Assembly: GCF_900119165.1 (NCBI RefSeq)
Contig: NZ_FPJG01000006.1
Coordinates: 5,146,001 to 5,210,000 of the forward strand
Source of the DNA: Amycolatopsis australiensis
GTDB lineage: Bacteria > Actinomycetota > Actinomycetes > Mycobacteriales > Pseudonocardiaceae
Direction: 5' to 3'
DNA: 64,000 nucleotides
The notes beneath the pieces were generated by a model. The model was given only the letters and a program-made list of their open reading frames with translations. It had not been told where the DNA came from and did not search any database. This document shows, in pieces, positions 17,460-25,236 of this stretch. The translations under genes were made by a program, and so were the position numbers. Numbering within the stretch: the first letter of the stretch is position 1; every line of letters begins with the position of its first letter.

Positions 17460-17972
17460 TCAGCCTTCGGCGTCGTCCGGTTCGGGGAAGTACTCCACCG
17501 GCGAGCCCGGCGGGATGGCGTCGTTGACGAGCGGGCCGCCATCTTCGCGCCACATCTCGTAGGCGATCTCCTTGGTGATTTTGCCGTCCCGGAGTTCGAA
17601 GCAGTGCACGATCCGGAGGCTGATCCGGCTGCCGACGGGGAAGGGCAGGTTGGGCATCTCGTCGCCGACCACGGTCACGTCGGCGACTGCGTCGTCGAAC
17701 ACGAACTGTTCCGTGCCGAAGCGCCGCAATGTGGTCAGCGAGTGGAACTGCAGGGTGCGGAAGATCTTCAGGTAGGCGTCGCGGACGTCGGCGGCATCGG
17801 TGTAGACGAGCCCGCGGTTGGGGGCTTCCCAGGAGATCTCGGGGGCGTAGAGAGCGATCGCCTTGTCGACGTCGTCGGGGTTTTCGTTGTGGAAGTGTTC
17901 CTGTACCACTTCGAGGTTGCGCGCGATGATCTCGTCGCGGGTCAGCGTCGCGTCCGGTCGTATGGTCGTCAT
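17460..17972 (-). CDS. SnoaL-like / NTF2-fold protein
   Basis: The 170-aa protein has the cone-shaped NTF2/SnoaL pattern: an N-terminal helix pair ('RDEIIARNLEVVQEHFHNENPDDVDKAIALYAPEISWEAP') and strands with 'HCFELRDGKITKEIAYEMWR'. Family members act as polyketide cyclases, isomerases or dehydratases on cyclic substrates, or have no known activity. It lies between a second SnoaL-like gene and the acyl-CoA synthetase, inside the catabolic operon, so it probably handles a ring intermediate made by the hydroxylase. AAAGGA precedes the ATG at 17972. Confidence 0.8.
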   Translation of the reverse strand: MTTIRPDATLTRDEIIARNLEVVQEHFHNENPDDVDKAIALYAPEISWEAPNRGLVYTDAADVRDAYLKIFRTLQFHSLTTLRRFGTEQFVFDDAVADVTVVGDEMPNLPFPVGSRISLRIVHCFELRDGKITKEIAYEMWREDGGPLVNDAIPPGSPVEYFPEPDDAEG

Positions 17973-18004
17973 GAGCCAGGGTCCTTTGCGGCAGAAGGGA
18001 AAGG

Positions 18005-18442
18005 CTATTTGTCGAGCCACGGGTAGCGGGCGGTGTCGGCGTCGGCGTAGTCCGGGTCGAGGTAGACGAACAGACGCTGGATCTTGAAGTCGCGGATTTC
18101 GAACACGTCGCACCACGGCCCGGTGGAGGTCACTCCCGCACGCCACTCGACGCCGGTCGCGGTCGTGCCGTGGCTGGTGCCTTCGACGACGACACGGTCG
18201 CCGTCGACGACGTAGTTGAAGTACGCGGTGTGGTGTTCGATCGACGAGATGATGCCGCCGAGCCGGCCGAAGAATTCCTGGATCTTGTCGATGCCGCGGA
18301 CCATGCCGTATTTCGGGAAGCAGAACTGGGCGTCGTCGGCGAAGAGTTCGAGGACGTTGCCGCCCGAATCGACTCGCTTGAGGAACTCCAGGGCTACCGA
18401 CTTGCGCTGTTCGTCGGTCATGGTGCCGGTCGTGATCGTCAT
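18005..18442 (-). CDS. SnoaL-like / NTF2-fold protein, second copy
   Basis: A 145-aa protein with 'RKSVALEFLKRVDSGGNVLELFADDAQFCFPKYG', 'GIDKIQEFFGRLGG' and 'WCDVFEIRDFKIQRLFVYLDPDY', a typical SnoaL/ketosteroid-isomerase-like scaffold. A strong AAGGAGG precedes the ATG. It is clearly different from the neighbouring SnoaL-like protein, so this is not a recent tandem duplicate. Two NTF2-fold proteins beside one flavin hydroxylase suggest two successive isomerisation, hydration or dehydration steps on the same cyclic substrate; the chemistry is inferred. Confidence 0.8.
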   Translation of the reverse strand: MTITTGTMTDEQRKSVALEFLKRVDSGGNVLELFADDAQFCFPKYGMVRGIDKIQEFFGRLGGIISSIEHHTAYFNYVVDGDRVVVEGTSHGTTATGVEWRAGVTSTGPWCDVFEIRDFKIQRLFVYLDPDYADADTARYPWLDK

Positions 18443-18475
18443 TTCGAGCCTCCTTGATCGAATGAAGGGCCGGGT

Positions 18476-20221
18476 TCAGGTGCGGGAAAGGGCGGACTTG
18501 GCCGCTTCGCGCAGCGCGCTGACCGGGTCGCCGGCCTTGTCGTGGCTGCGCCAGGCGATGTGGCGGTCGGGCCGGACCAGCAGGCAGCCGCCGTCGGTCA
18601 CCTCGCGGGTTCTGGCCCAGTCGCCGTACACGTCGTCGAAGGCGAGCCGGTAGCCGATGGGTGCGCCGGCGATCTCGACGCCCAGCTCCGCGCTGATCTT
18701 CTCCGCGGCGGCGGTCCAGGCTTCGCCGCCGATGCCGGTGATCAGGGTGAACTTGCCGTGCCCGACGACGTCGAGCGTCGAGATCTGCTTGCCGTGGCGT
18801 TCGATCCAGACGTGGGGGAGGTACGCGCCGGGATGGGTGGTGGGCTGGTAGTAGAGCTCGGGATCGCGGGTGTAGTCCGGGAACGGGGTGCCGTCGTCGA
18901 CGACGGCGGCCGAGGTGTAGCGCTGGCCGAGTTCGACGCCGTGCGCGTGGAAGTGGTACGCGTTCTCGTCGAGGCAGTCTTCGAGCGCTTTCCGTCGCCT
19001 GCGGCCGTCGTCGGTGTCGGCGAAGAACCCGTCGATCGCCGCCCAGCCTTCCTCGTCGGTCTGGCCCGGCCGGATGCCGAGAATGGACGGCACCCGGCCC
19101 ACGATGTCGGCGCTTTTCAGGGCCCGGTCGACAACCTGGCGACCTACCGGGTGGCGCTCCTGGTGGTAGCTCTCGAGCAGCGCTTCGCCGGCCTGGCCCT
19201 TGAGGACCGCGGCCAGTTTCCAGGCGAGGTTGTAGGCGTCCTGGACCGAGGTGTTGGACCCGAGCCCGTTCGCGGGCGGGTGCCGGTGCGCGGCGTCGCC
19301 GGCCAGGAACACCCGTCCTCGCCGGTACTCGGTGGCGAGGACGTGGTTGACCTGCCAGGTGGAGACGTTCTTGATCGTGACCGGGACGCTGTCGTCGCCG
19401 ATGGCCTTGTGGATGCGAGGCAGCATCGCTTCCTCGCTGGTGTCGATCTCCTCGGTGTCCGGGTCGTACATGAACACCAGGACCCATTCGTGCCAGGGCC
19501 GCACGGTGATGAAGACTCCGGAGCCGAGCCAGAAGTCGTTGCCCGGCCGGGCGGTCCAGAACAGCACGCCCGGCCGGTGTGCGCGGAAGCGCGAGAGGTC
19601 GGCTTCGAGCCAGATGTTGACCGCGTATCCGAGACCGGTTTCTCCCTCCAGCGAGAACCCGAGCTGTTCGGCGACCGTCGAGCGGCCGCCGTCGGCGCCG
19701 ATGGCGTACTGCGCTTTGATCTGATACGTCTCGCCGGTGTGGCGGTACCGGACGGTCGCCGTGACACCGGCGTCGTCCTGGGTGATTTCGGTCAGTTCGG
19801 TGGAGAAGCGGACGTCGGCGCCGCGGTCGACCGCGCCTTGCAGGATCAGCGGCTCGAACAGGTGCTGGGGCATGTTGCACATGGCCGACGGACTGCCCGC
19901 CTCGTAGTCGGCCTTGCGCTCGACCATCGTCCCCCAGGTCTTCACCCGGGCGATCTCCTTGCCCGCCATGCTCGTGGCCCACACGTTGTCGGCCATCAGC
20001 TCGTTGGGGACGGAGACGGCGCGCACCTGTTCCTCGATGCCGAGGTCCCGCATGACCTCCATGGTGCGCTGGTTCGTGATGTGCGCCCGCGGCGTGTTGG
20101 CGGTACGCGGGTACTTGGTGACGGTGATGGCCTCGACGCCGTACATCGCCAGGAACGCCGCGGCCGTGAGGCCGCAGGGCCCGGCGCCCACGACGAGGAC
20201 ATCGGTTTCGACGACTCGCAT
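18476..20221 (-). CDS. FAD-dependent aromatic hydroxylase (class A, phenol-hydroxylase type)
   Basis: The 581-aa flavoprotein has the N-terminal GxGxxG ('VLVVGAGPCGLTAAAFLAMYG'), the central DG motif ('YAIGADGGRSTVAEQLG') and the GD motif ('VFLAGDAAHRHPPANGLGSNTSVQDAYNLAWKL'), with a C-terminal thioredoxin-like part as in TfdB/PheA/MhpA-type enzymes. It should hydroxylate a phenolic or related ring with NAD(P)H and O2 in the cytoplasm. It follows the FAH hydrolase gene by 18 bases and precedes the two SnoaL genes. Antibiotic-tailoring relatives exist, but the operon context favours catabolism. Confidence 0.9.
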   Translation of the reverse strand: MRVVETDVLVVGAGPCGLTAAAFLAMYGVEAITVTKYPRTANTPRAHITNQRTMEVMRDLGIEEQVRAVSVPNELMADNVWATSMAGKEIARVKTWGTMVERKADYEAGSPSAMCNMPQHLFEPLILQGAVDRGADVRFSTELTEITQDDAGVTATVRYRHTGETYQIKAQYAIGADGGRSTVAEQLGFSLEGETGLGYAVNIWLEADLSRFRAHRPGVLFWTARPGNDFWLGSGVFITVRPWHEWVLVFMYDPDTEEIDTSEEAMLPRIHKAIGDDSVPVTIKNVSTWQVNHVLATEYRRGRVFLAGDAAHRHPPANGLGSNTSVQDAYNLAWKLAAVLKGQAGEALLESYHQERHPVGRQVVDRALKSADIVGRVPSILGIRPGQTDEEGWAAIDGFFADTDDGRRRRKALEDCLDENAYHFHAHGVELGQRYTSAAVVDDGTPFPDYTRDPELYYQPTTHPGAYLPHVWIERHGKQISTLDVVGHGKFTLITGIGGEAWTAAAEKISAELGVEIAGAPIGYRLAFDDVYGDWARTREVTDGGCLLVRPDRHIAWRSHDKAGDPVSALREAAKSALSRT

Positions 20222-20239
20222 GGTCGGTCTCCTTGCCGG

Positions 20240-21082
20240 TCAGCCGCGGGGTGCGACGAGGCGGTGGGTCATCCGGCCCAGCCCCTCGGTCCGGGTGGTC
20301 AGCACGTCGCCGGCGGCGAGGTAGCGCTGGGGGTGCGAGCCGAGGCCGACGCCGGCCGGGGTCCCGGTGAAGATCAGGTCGCCGGGGTAGAGCGTGAGGA
20401 CCTCGGAAAGCTGGGCGATCAGCACGGGCACCGGGAAGATCAGGTCCGAGGTCCGGCTCTTCTGGACCTCTTCGCCGTTGATCGCGCAGGCGATCTCCAG
20501 GTCGTCGGGGTTCTCCAGTTCGTCCGGGGTGACCACCCACGGCCCGATCGGGCTGAAGCCGGGGTGCGACTTGGCCAGGCTGAACTGCGGCACCGGCCCG
20601 GCGAGCTGCCGGGTGCGCTCGGAGATGTCCTGGCCGTTGGTCAGCCCGGCGACGTGGTCCCACGCGTCCTGTTCACGCACGGCGCGTGCCTCGCGGCCGA
20701 TCACGACGACCAGTTCCGCTTCCCAGTCGACGTTCCCGTCGACGAGGGCGATGTCGCCGGCCGGTCCGGTCAGCGACGAGGCGAACTTGGTGAACACCGA
20801 TGCCTCGGCCGGGATTTCGAAGCCCGACTCGGCCGCGTGCGCCCGGTAATTGAGCGCGATCGCGAAGATCTGCCGCGGCCGCGGCACCGGCGGGCCGAGC
20901 AGCGCCTCGTCGAAACTCCGCGGAGCCAGCGGCGCGCTTCGCGCCCACTCCCGGAACTCGGCCCACCGCTCCAGGACCGCCAGGGGATCCGGGCCGAAGC
21001 GCCCGTCGCTGTCACGGGCGATGTCAGCCGCTCCGTCGCCGGTCACCAGGACCGCTCGTCCTGCCAGGTTCGCCAACTTCAT
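20240..21082 (-). CDS. Fumarylacetoacetate hydrolase (FAH) family protein
   Basis: The 280-aa enzyme has the FAH core: 'IFAIALNYRAHAAESG', 'DIALVDGNVDWEAELVVVIGREAR' (metal-ligand Glu pair), 'GLTNGQDISERTRQ', 'LAKSHPGFSPIGPWVV' and 'YPGDLIFTGTPAGVGLG'. Members hydrolyse or decarboxylate beta-diketo acids, acylpyruvates or oxaloacetate with a divalent metal. It is the first gene of the minus-strand operon, and ring cleavage followed by C-C hydrolysis would fit the downstream hydroxylase. It is divergent from the GntR regulator. Confidence 0.9.
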   Translation of the reverse strand: MKLANLAGRAVLVTGDGAADIARDSDGRFGPDPLAVLERWAEFREWARSAPLAPRSFDEALLGPPVPRPRQIFAIALNYRAHAAESGFEIPAEASVFTKFASSLTGPAGDIALVDGNVDWEAELVVVIGREARAVREQDAWDHVAGLTNGQDISERTRQLAGPVPQFSLAKSHPGFSPIGPWVVTPDELENPDDLEIACAINGEEVQKSRTSDLIFPVPVLIAQLSEVLTLYPGDLIFTGTPAGVGLGSHPQRYLAAGDVLTTRTEGLGRMTHRLVAPRG

Positions 21083-21145
21083 CGTCGTCCTCCTCGGCCG
21101 GGGCGGCCGGCGCCACCCTGCGCTGTGGGTCTCAGCATGCGCGCT

Positions 21146-21159
21146 AACTTTCTAAAGTT
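21146..21159. promoter_or_regulatory. AACTTT-CT-AAAGTT palindrome, candidate GntR operator
   Basis: A perfect 6+2+6 inverted repeat lies in the 131-bp gap between the FAH and GntR genes. A related GAAAGTT half-site recurs at about 21171-21177, so a larger site is possible. It is notably AT-rich for this genome, as expected for a divergent control region. Binding by the adjacent GntR/FCD protein is inferred from position. Confidence 0.6.
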
Positions 21160-21213
21160 CAAGTGAAAGAAGAAAGTTGAGGGTACGTTCTCTTCTGCTG
21201 CTACTGTTGAAAC

Positions 21214-21885
21214 ATGGCGCGATCCACGTACGGCACCCGGGCGGATGACACGTTCGCGACGATGCGGGCCGACATCCTGGCCGGGCGGCTGGCCCCGGGG
21301 GAGAAGCTGAAGTTCCCGGAGCTCGGTGCCAGGTACGGCGTCGGTGTGGGGGTGCTCCGCGAAGCTCTGACCCGGCTGGTCGAGCAGGACCTCGTCCGGT
21401 CGCAGCCGCACCAGGGTTTCCAGGTGACGCCGTTGTCCGCCGACGACCTGACTGACCTCACCGCCGCCCGCGTGGCGATCGAGTGCCTGGTGCTGCGGAT
21501 GTCGCTGGCCGAGGGCGACACGCCATGGGAATCGGATCTGGTCGCGAAGCACCACACGCTCGAGCGGACTCCGCAGTACGACCAGGACGATCCGGATCGG
21601 GTCAGCGACGCGTGGTCACGGGCGCACGCGGACTTCCACCATGCGCTGCTGGCCGGCTGCCGCAACTCCCGCCTGCTGGCCATCGCGAACTCGTTGCGCG
21701 ACTCGGCGGAGCTGTACCGCTCGTGGTCGCAGCAGCACTCCAGGCACCCCGGCCGCGATGTGATCGCAGAACACCGCACGCTCATGGAACTCGCGCTCGC
21801 CCGCGACACCGAAGCCGCTGTCGAGGCATTGGCGTGGCATATCGGCCGTACGACGGAAATCCTGCTCGACGGCGACCGAGCCTGA
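21214..21885 (+). CDS. GntR-family regulator, FadR/FCD subfamily
   Basis: The 223-aa protein has an N-terminal winged helix ('FATMRADILAGRLAPGEKLKFPELGARYGVGVGVLREALTRLVEQDLVRSQPHQGFQV', residues 14-70) and a helical FCD ligand domain with metal-binding His and Asp candidates ('DAWSRAHADFHHALL', 'AEHRTLMELALARD'). FCD regulators usually repress divergent catabolic operons and are relieved by a carboxylic-acid ligand. Here the target is almost certainly the FAH-hydroxylase-SnoaL-synthetase operon reading away from it. Confidence 0.88.
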   Translation: MARSTYGTRADDTFATMRADILAGRLAPGEKLKFPELGARYGVGVGVLREALTRLVEQDLVRSQPHQGFQVTPLSADDLTDLTAARVAIECLVLRMSLAEGDTPWESDLVAKHHTLERTPQYDQDDPDRVSDAWSRAHADFHHALLAGCRNSRLLAIANSLRDSAELYRSWSQQHSRHPGRDVIAEHRTLMELALARDTEAAVEALAWHIGRTTEILLDGDRA

Positions 21886-22405
21886 GCGACGTTCGACGAG
21901 CCGGCCGGGCACGGCGGAGCGAACGGAGACCTGACCGAGCCCCTTCGCTTGCGCAGCAAAAGTTCGACCAGCCAGCGCGTTCGTGCGGGTGGGGCCCCCG
22001 GGGGGCTTGCAGGCGTTCGCACACCTGGAGGGACTGCGGGTCCTCGATCGGCGAGACACGGTACCCAGGCCCCGGCGGGTAGCGCGGCGCAAAAGTGCCA
22101 CCAGCGGCCGCGGGGTTCGCCGAAGCGTGTGGTATCGCGGTGCCGGGTGCCTCGTCGAGGCGCAAGAGTGCACCGGGGGCCTCGGGCTGGTCGTAGTAGA
22201 GGTCCGGCCGGAGCGGGTATCGGTCGAGGCGGCGGGCGATGGCTGCCGGATGCCGTCGCCATACCACCCGCTGAGACGGTGCTCCGGGACTCCGGTGCGC
22301 CGACCGGGTGAACTGATCCGGGTGGCCGGGCCGAACGGACGCTCCGATTTGCTCCGTTCGCCGCACTGATTGCTGCGATCGCCCGGGTTTGCCGGCGCGG
22401 GGAAA

Positions 22406-22423
22406 TGGTTAACCACCGTGGTT
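22406..22423. promoter_or_regulatory. Overlapping palindromes in the cluster control region
   Basis: TGGTTAACCA (22406-22415) is a perfect 10-bp palindrome and overlaps AACCAC-c-GTGGTT (22411-22423), a perfect 6+1+6 inverted repeat. They lie about 130-150 bases before the first gene of the cluster. They could bind a pathway regulator, although none is encoded inside the cluster. The role is inferred from position and symmetry. Confidence 0.45.
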
Positions 22424-22452
22424 TCGGCCGCCCCATTGATCACCGCGTTGCG

Positions 22453-22481
22453 TTGCCCGACGATTTTGGATGCGGTACAAA
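22453..22481 (+). promoter_or_regulatory. Candidate promoter of the biosynthetic operon
   Basis: TTGCCC (22453-22458), a 17-base spacer and TACAAA (22476-22481) resemble a vegetative sigma promoter in an unusually AT-rich stretch. Transcription from about 22488 would exclude the ATG at 22470 as a start and favour the GTG at 22557. This is a visual match only. Confidence 0.3.
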
Positions 22482-22556
22482 GTAATTACACGCCGCTTCG
22501 ACGGTGATGAATCAATCATTGCGACAAAATGTCCATCACTATCTGCTGGGGGCATT

Positions 22557-23528
22557 GTGACGGGTCGTCACGCCTTCGTTTCCTGTGCACACCTCATGGA
22601 CCGGATCGATTCCGCTTACATGGATTGCGTGTCCGACGTCGTGGCTCTCCTGCTGGCCCACGCCGGTGTGGCCGACGTCCGCACTCCTTTTGTCTACCAG
22701 TGGGCATTCCGGGTCGTCGGCGGCACCGGCGGGGTGCTGGAGCCGGATCTGCCGCCGCGGGCGCGGGATCGCTCGGTCGCCCGGTTCGCCGGGCTCCGGC
22801 CGAAATGGTCGCCGATCGGCCCGGTCGCGGAATGCGTCGAATCGTGGCGGCACGAGATCGGCTGTGGCAATGCGGTCGCCGTCACGGCGGACGCCTATTT
22901 CCTGCCCTGGCTGCCGTATTTCGGAAAAGAACACATGGAACACGGATTCGTCGTCGAGGGCGTGGAAGGAGGCCGGGAAGCCTTGCTGCACGTCGTCGAT
23001 CCCTACGAAAACCGGACCCGGTGGGGCCAGGCGAGCCCGACGACGACCAAGATCACCCTCGGGGACCTCGGGCACGCGCTCGACCGGGGCGCCTGGGGCG
23101 TGCTCGAGCCGTGCGGCCCGGCCGAGCCGCTGGACCCGGAGCGCGAGGTCCGGGCCAACTGCGAAGCCGTCCTCGCCTCCCACGCCGACGGCACGATGGC
23201 CGCCTTCGCCGGTCAGTACCGCGACCCCGACGCGGCGGCGCTGCACCGGCTGGCCCTGCAGAGCTGGCTGATCACCCGCGACCGGCAGCTGCACGCCCTG
23301 TGGCTGCGGGAACTGCCCGGCACTCCGGCGCCCGGCTTCTCCCGCGCCTTCGACGAGACCGTCCTCCCGCGCTGGCAGAAGCTGCAGGAAATCGCGTACG
23401 TCGCGATCCGCCGCGTCGAAGCCGGCCGCGCGGCGCCGCCGGCGGTGCACGCGGCGCTCGAAGCCGCGCTGACCGCCGAAGCCGAGCTGGCCCGAACCTC
23501 CCTGGACCATCCGGAAGGAAGCGCTTGA
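22557..23528 (+). CDS. BtrH_N-family cysteine acyltransferase-like protein (first copy)
   Basis: The 323-aa protein (from GTG 22557, GGGGG five bases upstream) matches the N-terminal domain of butirosin BtrH: a Cys in 'AYMDCVSDVVALLLAHAG' (C24), 'DAYFLPWLPYFGKEHMEHGFVVEGV' with H129, and 'LLHVVDPYENR' with D148, giving a papain-like Cys-His-Asp set. A helical C-terminal domain follows. BtrH moves an acyl group from a carrier protein to an amine acceptor. As first gene of an operon with three carrier proteins, it probably releases or transfers an ACP-bound amino-acyl chain. Its stop overlaps the next start. An ATG at 22470 would add 29 atypical residues. Confidence 0.72.
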   Translation: MTGRHAFVSCAHLMDRIDSAYMDCVSDVVALLLAHAGVADVRTPFVYQWAFRVVGGTGGVLEPDLPPRARDRSVARFAGLRPKWSPIGPVAECVESWRHEIGCGNAVAVTADAYFLPWLPYFGKEHMEHGFVVEGVEGGREALLHVVDPYENRTRWGQASPTTTKITLGDLGHALDRGAWGVLEPCGPAEPLDPEREVRANCEAVLASHADGTMAAFAGQYRDPDAAALHRLALQSWLITRDRQLHALWLRELPGTPAPGFSRAFDETVLPRWQKLQEIAYVAIRRVEAGRAAPPAVHAALEAALTAEAELARTSLDHPEGSA

Positions 23529-24991
23529 TGCTCACCCACCAGCACTTCTTCGCTCAGGCCCGGCGCACGCCCGGCGCCGTGGCCCTCGTCGAAGACGACG
23601 GCGGGTCGATCACCTACGGCGCGCTGAGCCACGTCGCGGCCGCGCTCGCCCGGCGGCTCGGCGACGGGTCCGGCCGCGTGGCCGTGGTGAGCCGCAAGCG
23701 GATCGGCACGGTCGCCGCCTTCCTGGCGTGCCTGCGGGCCGGCCGCGCCTACGTCCCGATCGATCCCGCTCACCCGCGGGAACGCCACGACTTCGTTCTC
23801 GCCGACGCCGGCTGCTCCGTGCTGCTCGACGCCGAGGATCTCGACCTCGGCGCGCTGCTGGACGAACCGGACGGCGAACCGGCGCCGGTGCGGCCGGACG
23901 ACGAGGCGTACGTGCTCTACACGTCCGGGTCGACCGGCACCCCGAAGGGCGTCGTCATCACCCACCGGAACGCGGCGGCGTTCACCGGCTGGGCCGCCGC
24001 CGAATTCCCGCTCACCGCGGACGACCGGGTCGCGGTGCACGCGCCGCTGCACTTCGACCTGCCGGTCTACGACCTCTACGCCGGGTTGCGCGGCGGCGCC
24101 GAGCTGCACTTGGTGCCCGAGCGCACCGCGCTCTTCCCGGCGGCGCTGGGCCGCCTGCTGCGCGAACGCCGCATCACGAGCCTCTACGCGGTGCCGACGG
24201 CGCTGGCCGCGCTCGCCCGCCGCGGCGGACTGGCCGCCGGCGACCTCCCGGCACTGCGGCAGATCCTGTTCGCCGGCGAGGAGTTCCGGACGGCCGCGCT
24301 CGCCGAGCTGATGGCGCTCGTCCCCGGCGCGGCCGCGGCCAACCTGTACGGGCCCATCGAGACGAACGTCGTCACCGCCCACCGGCTGCCCGGGCCGCCG
24401 GAACCGGACTCGCGGCTGCCGATCGGCCGGCCGGTCACCGGCGCCGTGATCGGCCTGCGCGACCCCGGCGGCCGGATCCGCCTCGACGGCGAAGGCGAAG
24501 GGGAACTGGTCGTCGCGGGCGACTGCGTGACGCCCGGCTACCTGGGGCGGCCGGACCTGACGGCGGCCGCGATCGTCCACTCCGGACACCGGCGGTTCTA
24601 CCGCACCGGCGACATCGCCCGCCGTGCCGCCGACGGCTCGCTGCAGCTGCTCGGCCGCGCCGACGGGCTCGTGAAAACCCGCGGGTACCGCGTCGAGCTG
24701 GGCGACATCGAAGCCCACCTCGCCGCGCACCCGGGGGTGGACGGCGTCGCGGTCGTGGCGATCCCGGACCCGGCCACGACGCACCGGCTGGAGGCCGCGG
24801 TGGTCCCGCGCCCGGGCACCGACGGCGACGCGCTGCCCGCGGACCTGCTCCGCCACTGCCGCGCCCGGCTGCCGCACTACATGGTGCCGAACCGCGTCCA
24901 CGTCCTGACGGCGTTGCCCACCACGAGCACCGGCAAGACGGCGAAGCGAGCGCTGGCCGAGGCGCTCGGTGTGGCCGGAGGCCCGCGATGA
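23528..24991 (+). CDS. Stand-alone adenylation enzyme (amino acid:carrier-protein ligase)
   Basis: The 487-aa enzyme is a discrete NRPS-type A domain: 'YVPIDPAHPRERHDFVLADA' (A2), 'VLYTSGSTGTPKGVVITHRN' (A3), 'HFDLPVYDLYAGLRGGAELHLVPE' (A4), 'NLYGPIETNVVTAHRLPG' (A5), 'FYRTGDIARRAADGSLQLLGRADGLVKTRGYRVELGDIE' (A7-A8) and a terminal catalytic Lys ('TTSTGKTAKRAL'). The Asp in FDLPVYD matches the amino-group anchor of amino-acid-activating domains, so the substrate is probably an amino acid. Coupled starts (TGATG before, ATGA after) make the carrier protein at 24988 its likely partner. I cannot read the specificity code reliably. Confidence 0.88.
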   Translation: MLTHQHFFAQARRTPGAVALVEDDGGSITYGALSHVAAALARRLGDGSGRVAVVSRKRIGTVAAFLACLRAGRAYVPIDPAHPRERHDFVLADAGCSVLLDAEDLDLGALLDEPDGEPAPVRPDDEAYVLYTSGSTGTPKGVVITHRNAAAFTGWAAAEFPLTADDRVAVHAPLHFDLPVYDLYAGLRGGAELHLVPERTALFPAALGRLLRERRITSLYAVPTALAALARRGGLAAGDLPALRQILFAGEEFRTAALAELMALVPGAAAANLYGPIETNVVTAHRLPGPPEPDSRLPIGRPVTGAVIGLRDPGGRIRLDGEGEGELVVAGDCVTPGYLGRPDLTAAAIVHSGHRRFYRTGDIARRAADGSLQLLGRADGLVKTRGYRVELGDIEAHLAAHPGVDGVAVVAIPDPATTHRLEAAVVPRPGTDGDALPADLLRHCRARLPHYMVPNRVHVLTALPTTSTGKTAKRALAEALGVAGGPR

Positions 24992-25236
24992 CCGACGCCA
25001 TCGCCCGGACGGTCGCCGACGTGCTCGGCGTGCCCGCCGCCGACGTGCTGGCGGCCGAGTCCCTGTTCGACCTGCCCGGCTTCGACTCGATCGCCATCGT
25101 CTCGGTCCTCGAACGCCTCGAAGACGACCACGGCGTCGAGGTCCCGGCCGCGCAGATCGTGCCCGAGTCGTTCGAAACCCTCACCACCCTGCGGTCGCTG
25201 CTCGCCGCCGCCCACCCGGAAGGAGCACACCCGTGA
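24988..25236 (+). CDS. Acyl/peptidyl carrier protein 1
   Basis: The 82-aa protein has a four-helix carrier fold with the phosphopantetheine Ser in 'LPGFDSIAIVSVLERLEDDHGVEV' (S34). It lies between the two ligase genes and overlaps both (ATGA before, GTGA after), so equimolar translation is likely. The post-translational arm should come from the phosphopantetheinyl transferase encoded at 29852. The motif GFDS rather than GxHS or GxDS with L is typical of acyl rather than NRPS carriers. Confidence 0.9.
   Translation: MTDAIARTVADVLGVPAADVLAAESLFDLPGFDSIAIVSVLERLEDDHGVEVPAAQIVPESFETLTTLRSLLAAAHPEGAHP

Larger units (their letters stand above)
21886..22556. other. Non-coding region before the ACP-based biosynthetic cluster
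   Basis: About 670 bases. Several open frames exist on the minus strand, but none shows a family pattern or ribosome-binding site. The last 150 bases (22400-22556) are clearly more AT-rich than their surroundings and contain stacked palindromes and a possible promoter, marking the cluster's control region. Confidence 0.5.

Noticed and set aside
21616..22443. Minus-strand open frames before the biosynthetic cluster
   Set aside because: Two overlapping frames exist, but neither has a ribosome-binding site, family pattern or normal composition, and one overlaps the GntR gene.
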